This document shows positions 36,217-44,451 of a stretch of DNA of 64,000 nt, piece after piece. The DNA lies in the NCBI RefSeq assembly GCF_017921815.1, contig NZ_JAGEMM010000001.1, positions 496,001 through 560,000 on the forward strand, written 5' to 3'. Made by a program: the position numbers and the translations under genes. The stretch comes from Microvirga antarctica. GTDB taxonomy: Bacteria > Pseudomonadota > Alphaproteobacteria > Rhizobiales > Beijerinckiaceae. The notes beneath the pieces were generated by a model. That model did no database searches and was not told the origin of the DNA. It worked only from the letters and a program-made list of their open reading frames with translations. How positions within the stretch are numbered: position 1 is the stretch's first letter; every line of letters begins with the position of its first letter.

Positions 36217-36978
36217 ATGGCAAATATCTCAGACGGACGTCTTGCGGGCAAAATGGCCTTGGTGACCGGTGCGGCCCAGGGACTGGGCCTCGCGATTGCA
36301 CGATCGTTTCTCGAAGCGGGGGCAACGGTTGCACTGACCGACGTCAACGAGCAGGTCAGTGCCGTGGCACGCGAACTCGATCCGACTGGCAAGCGGGCTT
36401 CCGGCTACGTCCTCGACGTTCGGAGCGAATCGGCCTGGACAGCAGTCTACGACAAGGTTGGCGCGGCGCTGGGCCCGATCGACATTCTGGTCAACAACGC
36501 CGCCATGACGATCTCGAAATCGGTTTGGGATATCCCCGCCGACGAGTGGGACGACGTCATGGCCGTCAACCTGAGAGGCGTGTTTTTTGGCTGCCGTGTC
36601 GCTGGCCGACACATGCGTGAACGCGGAAAGGGCCGCATCATCAATCTTTCATCGCTTGCGGGCCAGCGCGGCGGCGTGGTGGCCGGCGCCCATTACTCGG
36701 CGTCAAAGGCCGGCATCATCGTCCTGACCAAGTGCTTTGCACAGGAGCTCGCCGGCAAGGGCGTCACGGTCAATGCCATCGCGCCGGCGGCAATCGAAGG
36801 CCCGATGACGAAGGAAATGCCGGCCGAAAAAGTTCAGGGCCTCGCAAAGACGATCCCGGTTGGACGCCTCGGAAGCGATACCGAAGTCGGCGCCGCCGCA
36901 GTCTACCTCGCAGCCGACGATGCCGGCTTCGTCACAGGCGCCACCCTCGACGTGAATGGCGGCGTCTTCATGCGCTAA
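36217..36978 (+). CDS. SDR-family NAD(P)-dependent oxidoreductase
   Basis: A 253-residue classical SDR. TGAAQGLG is at residues 17-24, with Asp in LTDVNE after strand 2 (NAD preference). NNAA is at 93-96 in place of NNAG, and Ser146, Tyr160 and Lys164 (YSASK) form the active site. The C-terminus VTGATLDVNGGVFMR is standard. ATG at 36217 has GGGAG upstream. It is divergent from the D-hydroxyacid oxidase and co-directional with the small protein at 37025, and it likely acts on a related hydroxy or keto compound. Confidence 0.93.
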   Translation: MANISDGRLAGKMALVTGAAQGLGLAIARSFLEAGATVALTDVNEQVSAVARELDPTGKRASGYVLDVRSESAWTAVYDKVGAALGPIDILVNNAAMTISKSVWDIPADEWDDVMAVNLRGVFFGCRVAGRHMRERGKGRIINLSSLAGQRGGVVAGAHYSASKAGIIVLTKCFAQELAGKGVTVNAIAPAAIEGPMTKEMPAEKVQGLAKTIPVGRLGSDTEVGAAAVYLAADDAGFVTGATLDVNGGVFMR

Positions 36979-37024
36979 CCGTTTCTACTCCTGTCACTGT
37001 ATCCTCTTGCGAAAGGCAAAGCCC

Positions 37025-37405
37025 ATGGCTGTCGAGTTCGTTGTGCCTGAAGTTCCGAAACCCTATCGCGTCATTCTGCTGGGCGCCGCCACCAACGGTT
37101 GGTTTGAGGCGACCGACGAGGAGCGCCGCGAGAAGGTTCTGCCGCGATTCAAGGAAATGATCGCCGAATGGACCGAGATGGGCGCCAAGGTTCTGGCCAC
37201 CGTCGATGACGACCTGTTCATGGTGGGTCAGCCGGGGGCACCCGATTTCACCTGGTACCTGATCTTCGAGATTCCATCCCTCGAGACCTTGGCGGCGATG
37301 ATCCATTGCGTTCGCCGCACCTCCAACGGCGTGCGGCTCGATCGCTATATCCGCATCGAAGGCCGCATCGGACGGCCATTCTTCCTCCTTGAAGGAAAGC
37401 ACTGA
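37025..37405 (+). CDS. Small conserved-looking protein, possibly Darcynin-like; function unknown
   Basis: A 126-residue soluble protein with no signal peptide. Pattern: a strand (YRVILLGA), then WFEATDEERREKVLPRFKEMIAEWTEMGAKVLATVDDDLFM, a WYLIFEIPSLETLAAMIHCVRRTSNG stretch and a final strand. The strand-helix-strand layout with an ERR helix and a late helix resembles small ferredoxin-like alpha/beta proteins (Darcynin or EthD-like size class), but I do not recognise it firmly. It begins 46 bases after the SDR and is probably on the same transcript. Confidence 0.65.
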   Translation: MAVEFVVPEVPKPYRVILLGAATNGWFEATDEERREKVLPRFKEMIAEWTEMGAKVLATVDDDLFMVGQPGAPDFTWYLIFEIPSLETLAAMIHCVRRTSNGVRLDRYIRIEGRIGRPFFLLEGKH

Positions 37406-37428
37406 GTCCGCAGGAACCGGTGATGCAT

Positions 37429-37448
37429 GGCGGATGGATCAGTCCGCC
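37429..37448. terminator. Short stem-loop between convergent genes
   Basis: GGCGGA-N8-TCCGCC lies between the stop at 37405 and the convergent gene, overlapping the latter's stop codon (37439-37441). It could act as a weak bidirectional terminator. No T-run is present. Confidence 0.35.
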
Positions 37449-37888
37449 GTGCTCTCTCGGTATTCCTTTTCGATCTGCGCCTTGATCAACCAGATCTCTG
37501 CCTCGTGAGACGCGCAAAGCCGCTCCCACCGCGCATCGTCCATCGCCGTGGGTCGCCAGGCGCTCAGCATCACCAGACAGGTTTCGGCGCTATAGCCGAT
37601 TGTTTCCCCGGCGACGATCCGCGCAGCAATCCGCACGCCCAGCGTATCGGGCGTACCCACCGCATAGTCGATGAGCAGCCGCGAAGGGTCTGGATCAATG
37701 CGATACCAACCCTGGGCTCCATCGAACAGCGAAAGACCAGTGTGGATGCCGCTCATCTCATCGCGCCACGTCGCAAAGCATCCGAGCGACCATCGACCCA
37801 GTTTGATCGGATCGCTGAGATAGAGAAAGGCATGACTGGAGGGCGCCTCGACGGTTCGTGTCACCAAATGGCCCAGTGGGGATGTCAT
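37439..37888 (-). CDS. Small SRPBCC-like protein, function unknown
   Basis: A 149-residue soluble protein starting MTSPLGHLVTRTVEAPSSHAFLYLSDPIKLGRWSLG. The early EAPSSHAFLYLSDP-LGRWSLG pattern resembles the first strand and helices of SRPBCC/START-type domains that bind small hydrophobic ligands. It is followed by several strands and a C-terminal helix (ARWERLCASHEAEIWLIKAQIEKEY). Assignment is tentative. The start at 37888 has AGGAG upstream; a longer frame to 37969 would be unconserved. It diverges from the second HAAT importer across the shared operator at 37996. Confidence 0.6.
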   Translation of the reverse strand: MTSPLGHLVTRTVEAPSSHAFLYLSDPIKLGRWSLGCFATWRDEMSGIHTGLSLFDGAQGWYRIDPDPSRLLIDYAVGTPDTLGVRIAARIVAGETIGYSAETCLVMLSAWRPTAMDDARWERLCASHEAEIWLIKAQIEKEYRESTAD

Positions 37889-37995
37889 GGGATCTCCTGC
37901 GTGTCGCGGGTCGGCATGTTTCAGTGTGGCGCTGCCGCGTGAAGAAGCAAAGCTGCCTGCAATTTGCAACGCTGCTGCTCAAAATCGAGAATATA

Positions 37996-38009
37996 TTTTA
38001 AACTTAAAC
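37996..38009. promoter_or_regulatory. Shared operator, copy 2 (TTTTAAACTTAAAC)
   Basis: The 14-base motif is preceded by AATATA, as in copy 1. It lies 36 bases before the importer ATG at 38046 and 107 bases from the divergent SRPBCC-like start, so it could control both. Confidence 0.7.
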
Positions 38010-38029
38010 CTTTTCAGAGACAAATGGCC

Positions 38030-38045
38030 GTGATCTTATGATCAC
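38030..38045 (+). promoter_or_regulatory. Inverted repeat GTGATC-ttat-GATCAC abutting a start codon
   Basis: A perfect 6-base stem with a 4-base loop ends one base before the ATG of the LivG-like gene, where a ribosome site is expected; none is visible. It contains TATGAT (38037-38042), a good -10 element that would give a leaderless or near-leaderless transcript. Confidence 0.4.
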
Positions 38046-38816
38046 ATGAGCAACCCCATTCTCCAGGTGCGCGACCTTGCGCGCAGCTTTGGCGCCCTTC
38101 GCGCCGTCGATGGAATCAACCTGTCCGTTCAACCTGCGACGATGACGGGCCTGATCGGCCCGAATGGCGCGGGAAAATCCACGCTGTTCGGGTTGATTGC
38201 TGGTGCGCTGAAACCCGATACGGGTGAAATCGTCTTTGCCGACCATCGAATCGACGGACTCTCACCGGATCGCATTTTCCGGACAGGCCTTGCCCGAACG
38301 TTCCAGATTCCCCGCCCCTTTCCGAAGATGACGGTCCTCGACAACGTCATGCTGGCAGCGCTCGATCAGGCCGGTGAGAAATTCTGGAACAATTGGTTTG
38401 CGCTCGGCACGGTGCGCAAGCAGGAAAAGCTCATTCGAGACCGCGCCATGGAGGTTCTCGGTTTTACGGGTCTGGCCGCGAAGGTGAACGATTTTGCCGG
38501 GCAGTTGTCGGGCGGGCAGCAAAAGCTGCTTGAACTGGCGCGTGTCCTCATGACCGACCCCCAATTGATCCTGCTCGACGAACCGGCCGCCGGCGTGAAC
38601 CCGGCGCTGCTCGACACGCTGATTGACAAGATCATCGCATTGCACGCGCGGGGAGTAGGCTTCCTGATCATCGAGCACAACATGGACATGGTCATGAGCA
38701 TCTGTAACCCGATCGTGGTGATGGCTCAGGGGCGTGTAATTTTCGAGGGGGACGCCGACGGCGTTCGCGCCGACCAGCGGGTTCTCGACGCCTATCTCGG
38801 AGGTGTCGAGCCATGA
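38046..38816 (+). CDS. HAAT-type ABC transporter ATP-binding protein (LivG-like)
   Basis: A 256-residue LivG-family ATPase starting MSNPILQVRDLARSFGALRAVDGINL. Walker A is GPNGAGKST, the signature LSGGQQKLLELARVL, Walker B LILLDEPAAGVNP and the switch IEHNMDMVMSIC. It leads a five-gene importer operon in the order ATPase, ATPase, permease, permease, binding protein, the reverse of the importer at 28.9-33.4 kb. No ribosome site is visible before its ATG. It overlaps the next gene by ATGA. Confidence 0.93.
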   Translation: MSNPILQVRDLARSFGALRAVDGINLSVQPATMTGLIGPNGAGKSTLFGLIAGALKPDTGEIVFADHRIDGLSPDRIFRTGLARTFQIPRPFPKMTVLDNVMLAALDQAGEKFWNNWFALGTVRKQEKLIRDRAMEVLGFTGLAAKVNDFAGQLSGGQQKLLELARVLMTDPQLILLDEPAAGVNPALLDTLIDKIIALHARGVGFLIIEHNMDMVMSICNPIVVMAQGRVIFEGDADGVRADQRVLDAYLGGVEP

Positions 38817-39544
38817 GCGAGCCTGTCCTCATCGCCCGCGACGTCGTCGCGGGCTACGTTCCCGGAATGCCGATTTGCCACGGCGTGTCTATCGATGTCC
38901 GTCCCGGTGAGATCGTGACTATCATTGGTCCCAACGGAGCAGGCAAATCGACCTTCCTGAAGGCACTGGCGGGCCTGGTGCTGTTCGAAAGCGGCACGGT
39001 GCACTGCCTCGGACAGGACGTCTCGGGACGCCCCTCGCACGAACTGATTCAACTCGGCCTCGGATTTGTACCGCAGACCGGGAACGTCTTTACCGGGCTG
39101 ACCATCCACGAGAACCTCGTCATGGGCGGCCATACGCTCTCGGCGGCCGAGCTCAAGACCCGCCTCGCGCGGACCTACGAGCAATTTCCTCTGCTGGCCG
39201 AGCGGCGATCGGCCACCGGCGGCGTGCTTTCGGGCGGACAACGCCAGACCCTTGCCGTGGCCCGGGCGTTGATGACGGACCCGCGGGTGATCATGCTGGA
39301 TGAGCCGACCGCAGGCCTCTCCCCGCGCGTGGTCGGCGAAGTGTTTGCAAGCCTGCGCGGCCTCGCCCAAGAAGGCGTGGCGGTGCTGATGGTGGAACAG
39401 AACGCGAAAGCGGCCCTGCGCATTTCAGACCGGGGTTATGTCCTGGCCGAAGGGCGGAACCGCATGGCGGCGTCGGCCGCCGATCTCCTCGTCGATCCAG
39501 CGGTCGGTGAAGCGTTTCTCGGTGGAAAAAGGCACGCACGATGA
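38813..39544 (+). CDS. HAAT-type ABC transporter ATP-binding protein (LivF-like)
   Basis: A 243-residue LivF-family ATPase. Walker A is GPNGAGKST, the Q-loop region LGFVPQTGNVFTGLTIHENLVMGG, the signature LSGGQRQTLAVARAL, and Walker B VIMLDEPTAGLSP. It is coupled to both neighbours by ATGA overlaps. It pairs with the preceding LivG-like protein to power the LivH/M-like channel. Confidence 0.93.
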   Translation: MSEPVLIARDVVAGYVPGMPICHGVSIDVRPGEIVTIIGPNGAGKSTFLKALAGLVLFESGTVHCLGQDVSGRPSHELIQLGLGFVPQTGNVFTGLTIHENLVMGGHTLSAAELKTRLARTYEQFPLLAERRSATGGVLSGGQRQTLAVARALMTDPRVIMLDEPTAGLSPRVVGEVFASLRGLAQEGVAVLMVEQNAKAALRISDRGYVLAEGRNRMAASAADLLVDPAVGEAFLGGKRHAR

Positions 39545-40443
39545 TCGGTCAAGCCATCGCGGACGGGTTTCTCACAGGTGGCATCCTGGCGCTCGGCGCC
39601 ATCGGCGTGTCCTTGAGCTCGCAGATTCTGAAATTCGCCAACTTCTCTCATTCGGAATTGCTGACCTGGGGGGCGTATATCGCGCTCACCTTCACGATGT
39701 TCGCGACGGCCGGCGCCCCGATTGGACCCCTCTCTTTTGGGTGGTCGTTGCTGTTTGCGGTTCTTCTCGCCGGCGTTCTTACAGGGGTGCTGGCGATCAT
39801 CGTCGATCGCCTGGTCTTTCGCCGCCTGCGCTCGCGTCATGCGAACAGTCTGACCATGGTGTTCGCGAGTTTCGGCGTCGCACTGATCCTGCGCAATCTG
39901 GTGCTTCTCATCTGGGGGCCGGAGGCGCAATATTACACAAGCGAGCTCCAGATCGCGACCGAAATCCTCCCCGGCATTCGCCTCCTGCCCGATCAGGTTT
40001 TCGTCCTCGGCCTCACCATCGTTCTGGTGATCGGCCTGCACCTCATTCTCAAGTACAGCCGCCTGGGCATGTCGATGCGGGCCATGGCGGAAAGCCCCGC
40101 GCTGGCACGCGTCTGCGGGGTCAAGATTGAAACGGTCGTGCGTTGGACCTGGGTGGTCGCGGGCATGCTTGCGGCAATCGCGGGCATCTTCTCGGGCCTC
40201 ACCGTTCAGTTGCGACCGGAAATGGGCTTCAATCTCTTGCTTGCCATTTTGACAGCGGCGATTCTCGGTGGGTCCGGGAGCCTGTTCGGCGCCGTCATCG
40301 GTGGCCTCGTCGTTGGGCTGGCCGAGAACCTTTCGGTGCTCGTGATCCCGGCCAACTTCAAGGCCGCCGTCCCTTTCATGATCCTGATCCTCGTTCTGTA
40401 CTTTCGTCCGCAGGGTCTCCTCGGCAAGTCGGAGACAAAGTGA
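39541..40443 (+). CDS. HAAT-type ABC transporter permease (LivH-like)
   Basis: A 300-residue LivH-family permease. It starts MIGQAIADGFLTGGILALGAIGVSLSSQILKFANFSHSELLTWGAYIAL. The ATPase-contact loop is RLGMSMRAMAESPALARVCGVKIE, followed by GGSGSLFGAVIGGLVVGLAENLSVLV and the terminal LYFRPQGLLG. The start overlaps the LivF-like stop by 4 bases and it is followed 3 bases later by LivM. Confidence 0.94.
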   Translation: MIGQAIADGFLTGGILALGAIGVSLSSQILKFANFSHSELLTWGAYIALTFTMFATAGAPIGPLSFGWSLLFAVLLAGVLTGVLAIIVDRLVFRRLRSRHANSLTMVFASFGVALILRNLVLLIWGPEAQYYTSELQIATEILPGIRLLPDQVFVLGLTIVLVIGLHLILKYSRLGMSMRAMAESPALARVCGVKIETVVRWTWVVAGMLAAIAGIFSGLTVQLRPEMGFNLLLAILTAAILGGSGSLFGAVIGGLVVGLAENLSVLVIPANFKAAVPFMILILVLYFRPQGLLGKSETK

Positions 40444-40446
40444 GCC

Positions 40447-41388
40447 ATGGGTATCGTCTCGTATCTCATCTTCTTTGCCATCGTCGTCTCGATCCTGAGC
40501 ATCATTACGCTTGGGCTCAATCTCCAATGGGGCTCCACCGGCGTCTTCAACGCGGGGGTCGTCGGCTTCTATGCCGTCGGCGGCTACACCTACGCCATCC
40601 TGACCGCTCCCGGGCGCCCTGAACTGCTCGTCAATCTCGAACTGCCTTGGATTCTGGGCGTGGTCGGCGCGCTCATTGCCTCGGCCATTGCAGCCCTGCT
40701 CGTGGGCCTGGCCACGATGAAGTTGCGAGGCGATTACCTTGCGATTGCGACCTTCGGCATCGCCGTCACCATCCAACTCATCGCCCTGAACTGGGAAGGC
40801 CTCACCGGAGGCAGTCTCGGCATGACCTCCGTCCCACGTCCGTTGAGCGGGTTCTTTGAGACGCCATTCACCTACAACGTGTTCTACCTCTGCCTGTCTG
40901 CGGGATTCTGCCTTCTGACGTATTGGGCGCTCGAACGCATCGTTCGCTCTCCCTGGGGGCGCGTGCTGCGGGCCATTCGCGAAGACGAGGGCGCGGCGAT
41001 CGCTCTTGGCAAGGACGCCGCGACTCTGCGACTTCAGGCCTTCGTGCTCGGGTCGACGGTCATGGGTCTCGCTGGCGCGCTCTACGTGGGTTTCATCGGC
41101 TTTGTGAGCCCGTTCGATTTCGTGCCGATCATCACCTTCCAGATCTGGACGATGCTGATTGTCGGCGGCAGCGGAAACAACAAGGGCGCGGTGCTCGGCA
41201 CACTGGTCGTCTGGGGGTTGTGGAGCGCGAGCGGCACCCTCATCTCCAAGATTCTGCCGGCGGCTTTCCAGACGCAGGGCGGCGCCGTTCAAACCATTCT
41301 TATCGGTCTCGTCCTCGTGCTGACCCTTTTGTTCAAGCCGGGCGGCCTGATCGGCGAAGAGCCGACGACCTCACGTCACGCGGGGTAG
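40447..41388 (+). CDS. HAAT-type ABC transporter permease (LivM-like)
   Basis: A 313-residue LivM-family permease. It starts MGIVSYLIFFAIVVSILSIITLGLNLQWGSTGVFNAGVVGFYAVGGYTYAIL. It then has MKLRGDYLAIATFGIAVTIQLIALN, the contact loop GRVLRAIREDEGAAIALGKDAATLRL and GGSGNNKGAVLGTLVVWGLW. The long antisense open frame over this gene is a GC-bias shadow. It precedes the binding-protein gene by 59 bases. Confidence 0.93.
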   Translation: MGIVSYLIFFAIVVSILSIITLGLNLQWGSTGVFNAGVVGFYAVGGYTYAILTAPGRPELLVNLELPWILGVVGALIASAIAALLVGLATMKLRGDYLAIATFGIAVTIQLIALNWEGLTGGSLGMTSVPRPLSGFFETPFTYNVFYLCLSAGFCLLTYWALERIVRSPWGRVLRAIREDEGAAIALGKDAATLRLQAFVLGSTVMGLAGALYVGFIGFVSPFDFVPIITFQIWTMLIVGGSGNNKGAVLGTLVVWGLWSASGTLISKILPAAFQTQGGAVQTILIGLVLVLTLLFKPGGLIGEEPTTSRHAG

Positions 41389-41447
41389 TGTCGGCCGACA
41401 GAGTTGGCTTGCGAGTGCCGAAAACTCGCCAAAAGAGGGAGAGCAGG

Positions 41448-42725
41448 ATGAAACGATCGATCGGATTACTGGCGGGAGCGGTGCTGGTTTCAGCATGGAT
41501 GCCGGCCCAGAACGCACAGGCGCAGAATGCAGTGTCCTGCCCGGTAAAACTCGGCGGCATCCTGCCGTTGACCGGCTCGATGGGTCCTGTGGGCAAGCGC
41601 ATCTCGGACAGCGCGCAGCTTGCCGTGAAGCACATCAATGAGGGCGGCGGCATCAAGGGATGTCCGGTGGAATTCATTCTTCGCGATGACCAAGGTCAAC
41701 CGACCGTCGGTGTCGACGCGGCCAAATACCTGGTTGAAGTCGAGCGCGTCCCCGCGATCACAGGGTCGGTTTCGAGCGGCGTGACGCTGCCCATCCTCAC
41801 CTCGGTGACAGTCCCCTCCAAGGTCCCGGTGGTGAGCTGCTGCTCGACGGCCGCGACTTTCACGACCCTCGCCCAGGAAGGCAAGACCGGCGGCTTCTTC
41901 TTCCGCACGCTGCCGACTGTGAAGACGCAGGCCTACGCTTCCGCAAAGGTGGCGGCCGATCGCGGCTTCAAGCGCGTCACGATGATCTACATCAATACCG
42001 ATTTCGGAACCGGCATGGTGAAGGACTTCACCAAGGCGTTCAACAAGCTCGGTGGCCAGGTCCTGAAGACAGTTGCCTACAACGAGAACCAGCCGTCCTA
42101 TCGGGCCGAGGTGAACAGCGCGCTGTCCGACAAGCCAGACGCCGTGTTCCTCGTCGCTTTCCCGCAGGACGGGGCGACGATGACACGCGAGTGGATTTCG
42201 CTCGGCGGCACCCAGAATCTGATCCTGAACAACGCGCTGCGCACCCCGGAATACGTCAAGGCGGTGGGTGGCAAGTTCCTGCAAAATGCGTTCGGGATGG
42301 ATAATGCATCGACGTCCGGACCGACGGTGGAATCCTTCAAGCAGAGCTTCCAGGCCGCCTACAATGCGAGCCCGGACGGACCCGGCATCTATAACCAGTA
42401 CGATGCCGTCATGATCCTGGGTCTTGCCATGAACCTCGCGCCCGATCTCAGCGGCACGGCCATCCGCGACGCCATGCGCAAACTTCAGTCGCCGGACGCC
42501 ACCGTGGTTGGCACCGGCCCGGAGGAGTTCAAGAAGGCCATCGCACTGATCAAGGACGGAAAGGCCATCCGGTATTCGGGCGCAACCGGCCCGCTCGAAT
42601 TCGACGCCAACGGCGATGTGAGCGGTGCGGCGTTGATCTGGAATGTCAAGGGCGACCAGCTCGGCACAGACCAGACGCTGACCGTCGAGGAGATGAGCAA
42701 GCTGATCAAGCAGATCGACGGCTGA
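41448..42725 (+). CDS. HAAT-type ABC transporter substrate-binding protein (Peripla_BP_6)
   Basis: A 425-residue periplasmic type I binding protein. The Sec signal is about residues 1-27 (ends NAQAQ). The mature chain begins VKLGGILPLTGSMGPVGKRISDSAQLAVKHIN, with VEFILRDDQGQPTVGVDAAKYLVE, the SGVTLPILTSVTVPSKVPVVSCCSTAATFT ligand region and QYDAVMILGLAMNLAPD near the end. Paired cysteines (VSCCST) are unusual and could form a disulphide with Cys in SCPVKL or KGCPVEF. It closes the importer operon and a stem-loop follows its stop. Confidence 0.93.
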   Translation: MKRSIGLLAGAVLVSAWMPAQNAQAQNAVSCPVKLGGILPLTGSMGPVGKRISDSAQLAVKHINEGGGIKGCPVEFILRDDQGQPTVGVDAAKYLVEVERVPAITGSVSSGVTLPILTSVTVPSKVPVVSCCSTAATFTTLAQEGKTGGFFFRTLPTVKTQAYASAKVAADRGFKRVTMIYINTDFGTGMVKDFTKAFNKLGGQVLKTVAYNENQPSYRAEVNSALSDKPDAVFLVAFPQDGATMTREWISLGGTQNLILNNALRTPEYVKAVGGKFLQNAFGMDNASTSGPTVESFKQSFQAAYNASPDGPGIYNQYDAVMILGLAMNLAPDLSGTAIRDAMRKLQSPDATVVGTGPEEFKKAIALIKDGKAIRYSGATGPLEFDANGDVSGAALIWNVKGDQLGTDQTLTVEEMSKLIKQIDG

Positions 42726-42742
42726 TCACCATCACGACCCTC

Positions 42743-42772
42743 GCATGCCTGGCGCGTTGGCGTCAGGCATGC
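42743..42772 (+). terminator. Stem-loop after the HAAT binding-protein gene
   Basis: GCATGCCTG / CAGGCATGC is a perfect 9-base stem, extended by CGC-gttg-GCG above one mismatch, 18 bases after the stop. It separates the importer from the GntR gene at 42812. There is no T-run, so it may partly terminate or stabilise the abundant binding-protein mRNA. Confidence 0.65.
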
Positions 42773-42811
42773 ACCCCTCAACGTCGACACGGCATACGAC
42801 ACAGGACGTCG

Positions 42812-43561
42812 ATGACAGATCTCAGGCTGGAACCCGTCTCCTCGCGCACGACGATCCAGGACGGCGTTTACAACCGGCTGCGCCATGCGCTCATGACCGG
42901 GTTCTTCGATCCCGGCCAGACCCTCACCATTGCGGCCCTGGCCGAAGCGTTCGGCACCAGTCACATGCCCGTGCGCGAAGCGTTGCGTCGCCTCGGCGCC
43001 GAGAACGCGCTCGATGTCGCGCCCAACGGCTCGACCCATGTCCCGCCGGTCAACACCGCCCGTCTCGACGACCTTTGTATCGCCCGCATTGCTGTCGAGG
43101 GCACGGCCATCGCCCTTTGCACGCCCCATGTCGAGCCAGAGACGGTGCGCTATCTGGAGGCAAACATCCGCGACCATGTGCTGAAAGGCCGTGACGGCGA
43201 TGTTTTCGGGATGCTCGCGAACAACCAGGATTTTCACTTCACCCTCTATCGTGCATCGGGATCGGATGTCCTTATGCAGCTGATCGAAACGCTCTGGCTC
43301 CGCTTCGGGCCTTATATGCGGTTGCTGACCCAACGCATGGAGCCGTTGCTGAAATCCGGCGACCTCGGTTCCGACCCCGTTCACCATCGCAGCATTCTCG
43401 ACGCGGTGAAGCGTGACGACGGAGCGGCCGCGCGCCAGGCATTGGTCGAGGATATCCACGCCACGCAATCTCTTCTGCGCACCATTTGCCCCCTCGACGA
43501 CGATTTCATGGCCGCAGGAACCGCAAACCGATTCCCGTCCAGCACAGGAGTTGCCCGATGA
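42812..43561 (+). CDS. GntR-family transcriptional regulator with FCD domain
   Basis: A 249-residue regulator. The N-terminal winged helix is IQDGVYNRLRHALMTGFFDPGQTLTIAALAEAFGTSHMPVREALRRLGAENALDV. The FCD ligand domain shows the metal-binding pattern Asp-x-x-His in NNQDFHFTLY and the later His pair in DPVHHRSILDAVKRDDGAAARQAL. It is coupled to the downstream alpha/beta hydrolase by an ATGA overlap, so it probably controls the degradation of the hydrolase's substrate and its own transcript. Confidence 0.92.
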   Translation: MTDLRLEPVSSRTTIQDGVYNRLRHALMTGFFDPGQTLTIAALAEAFGTSHMPVREALRRLGAENALDVAPNGSTHVPPVNTARLDDLCIARIAVEGTAIALCTPHVEPETVRYLEANIRDHVLKGRDGDVFGMLANNQDFHFTLYRASGSDVLMQLIETLWLRFGPYMRLLTQRMEPLLKSGDLGSDPVHHRSILDAVKRDDGAAARQALVEDIHATQSLLRTICPLDDDFMAAGTANRFPSSTGVAR

Positions 43562-44436
43562 CGTCCAACCTCAACATCACCGGCGGGCTTTCCCAGGCCG
43601 CTTATGACGCACAATTCTCGCTCGATTCCATTCCGGACATGCCACCACTCGTCGCGCGACGCACAGCGGCGGCCGACGCGGGTCTGGCGCAGTTCCGCGC
43701 AATCCGCGACATCGCCTACGGAGACCGTCCGGACGAGACGCTCAATCTTTTCCCGCCCCTATCGGCCGAGGGCCCTGCCCCGCTCCACATTTTCATCCAC
43801 GGGGGCTTCTGGCGCTCCATGGAAGCGGCGCAGTTCAGCTTTCTGGCGCGCGGCTTCGTACCGTTCGGGGCCGCGCTCGCGGTGATCGATTATCCCCTCA
43901 TGCCGCACGTTCGGCTCGCCGATATCGTAAGCTCATGCCGCAAGGCGATCGCCTGGGCCTACCGTCATGGATCGGATTACGATCTCGATCCGGATCGCAT
44001 CTACATCTCGGGCAATTCGGCGGGAGGCCATCTTGTGGCCGAAATGCTCGACCGCAGCTGGCTCGGCGCCAGTGGACTGCCGTCCGACGTGATCAAGGGT
44101 GGCACCGCGATCAGCGGGGTCTACGACCTGGCGAGGGTCGCCGCCTCGTTTCAGAACGATAGCCTGCAACTGACCCAGTCCGAGATCACCGATTTCAGCC
44201 CCCTACACAGGCCTCTCGACATCGGCGTTCCAGTCATCGCGACCGTCGGCGGAGATGAAACGGACGAGTTTCGCCGCCAGACTGCCGATTTTGCCGAGAA
44301 GCTGCGCGTCGCCGGCGTCCCTGTCACGCACATGGTCGTTCCCGGAACGGATCACATCACGGTCGTTCTGGATGCGCTCGCCGACCCGTCGGAGAGCCTC
44401 AACAAAGCGGTGCGCGCGCAGATGCGGCTCACCTGA
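43558..44436 (+). CDS. Alpha/beta hydrolase, kynurenine formamidase/BD-FAE-like
   Basis: A 292-residue serine hydrolase. The oxyanion motif HGGFWRS follows IFIHGGFW; the nucleophile elbow is SGNSAGGHL (Gly-x-Ser-x-Gly); the acid is likely the Asp of VGGDETDEF and the base the His of PGTDHITVV. HGGxW with GNSAGGH is characteristic of kynurenine formamidase-like and feruloyl-esterase-like arylformamidases. It hydrolyses an amide or ester in the cytoplasm. The start at 43558 overlaps the GntR stop. It ends 15 bases before a convergent FAD oxidase. Confidence 0.9.
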   Translation: MTSNLNITGGLSQAAYDAQFSLDSIPDMPPLVARRTAAADAGLAQFRAIRDIAYGDRPDETLNLFPPLSAEGPAPLHIFIHGGFWRSMEAAQFSFLARGFVPFGAALAVIDYPLMPHVRLADIVSSCRKAIAWAYRHGSDYDLDPDRIYISGNSAGGHLVAEMLDRSWLGASGLPSDVIKGGTAISGVYDLARVAASFQNDSLQLTQSEITDFSPLHRPLDIGVPVIATVGGDETDEFRRQTADFAEKLRVAGVPVTHMVVPGTDHITVVLDALADPSESLNKAVRAQMRLT

Positions 44437-44451
44437 CGCGCGGAGCCGCAC

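Noticed and set aside
34704-36392. Long N-terminal extension of the D-hydroxyacid oxidase across the intergenic region
   Set aside because: The extra 96 residues would read through the promoter palindrome; ATG at 36104 has a ribosome site and begins the family domain.
39436-41292. A 618-codon open frame antisense to the LivH/LivM-like permeases
   Set aside because: Very charged composition without domains; the permeases on the other strand have full family signatures and coupled starts.
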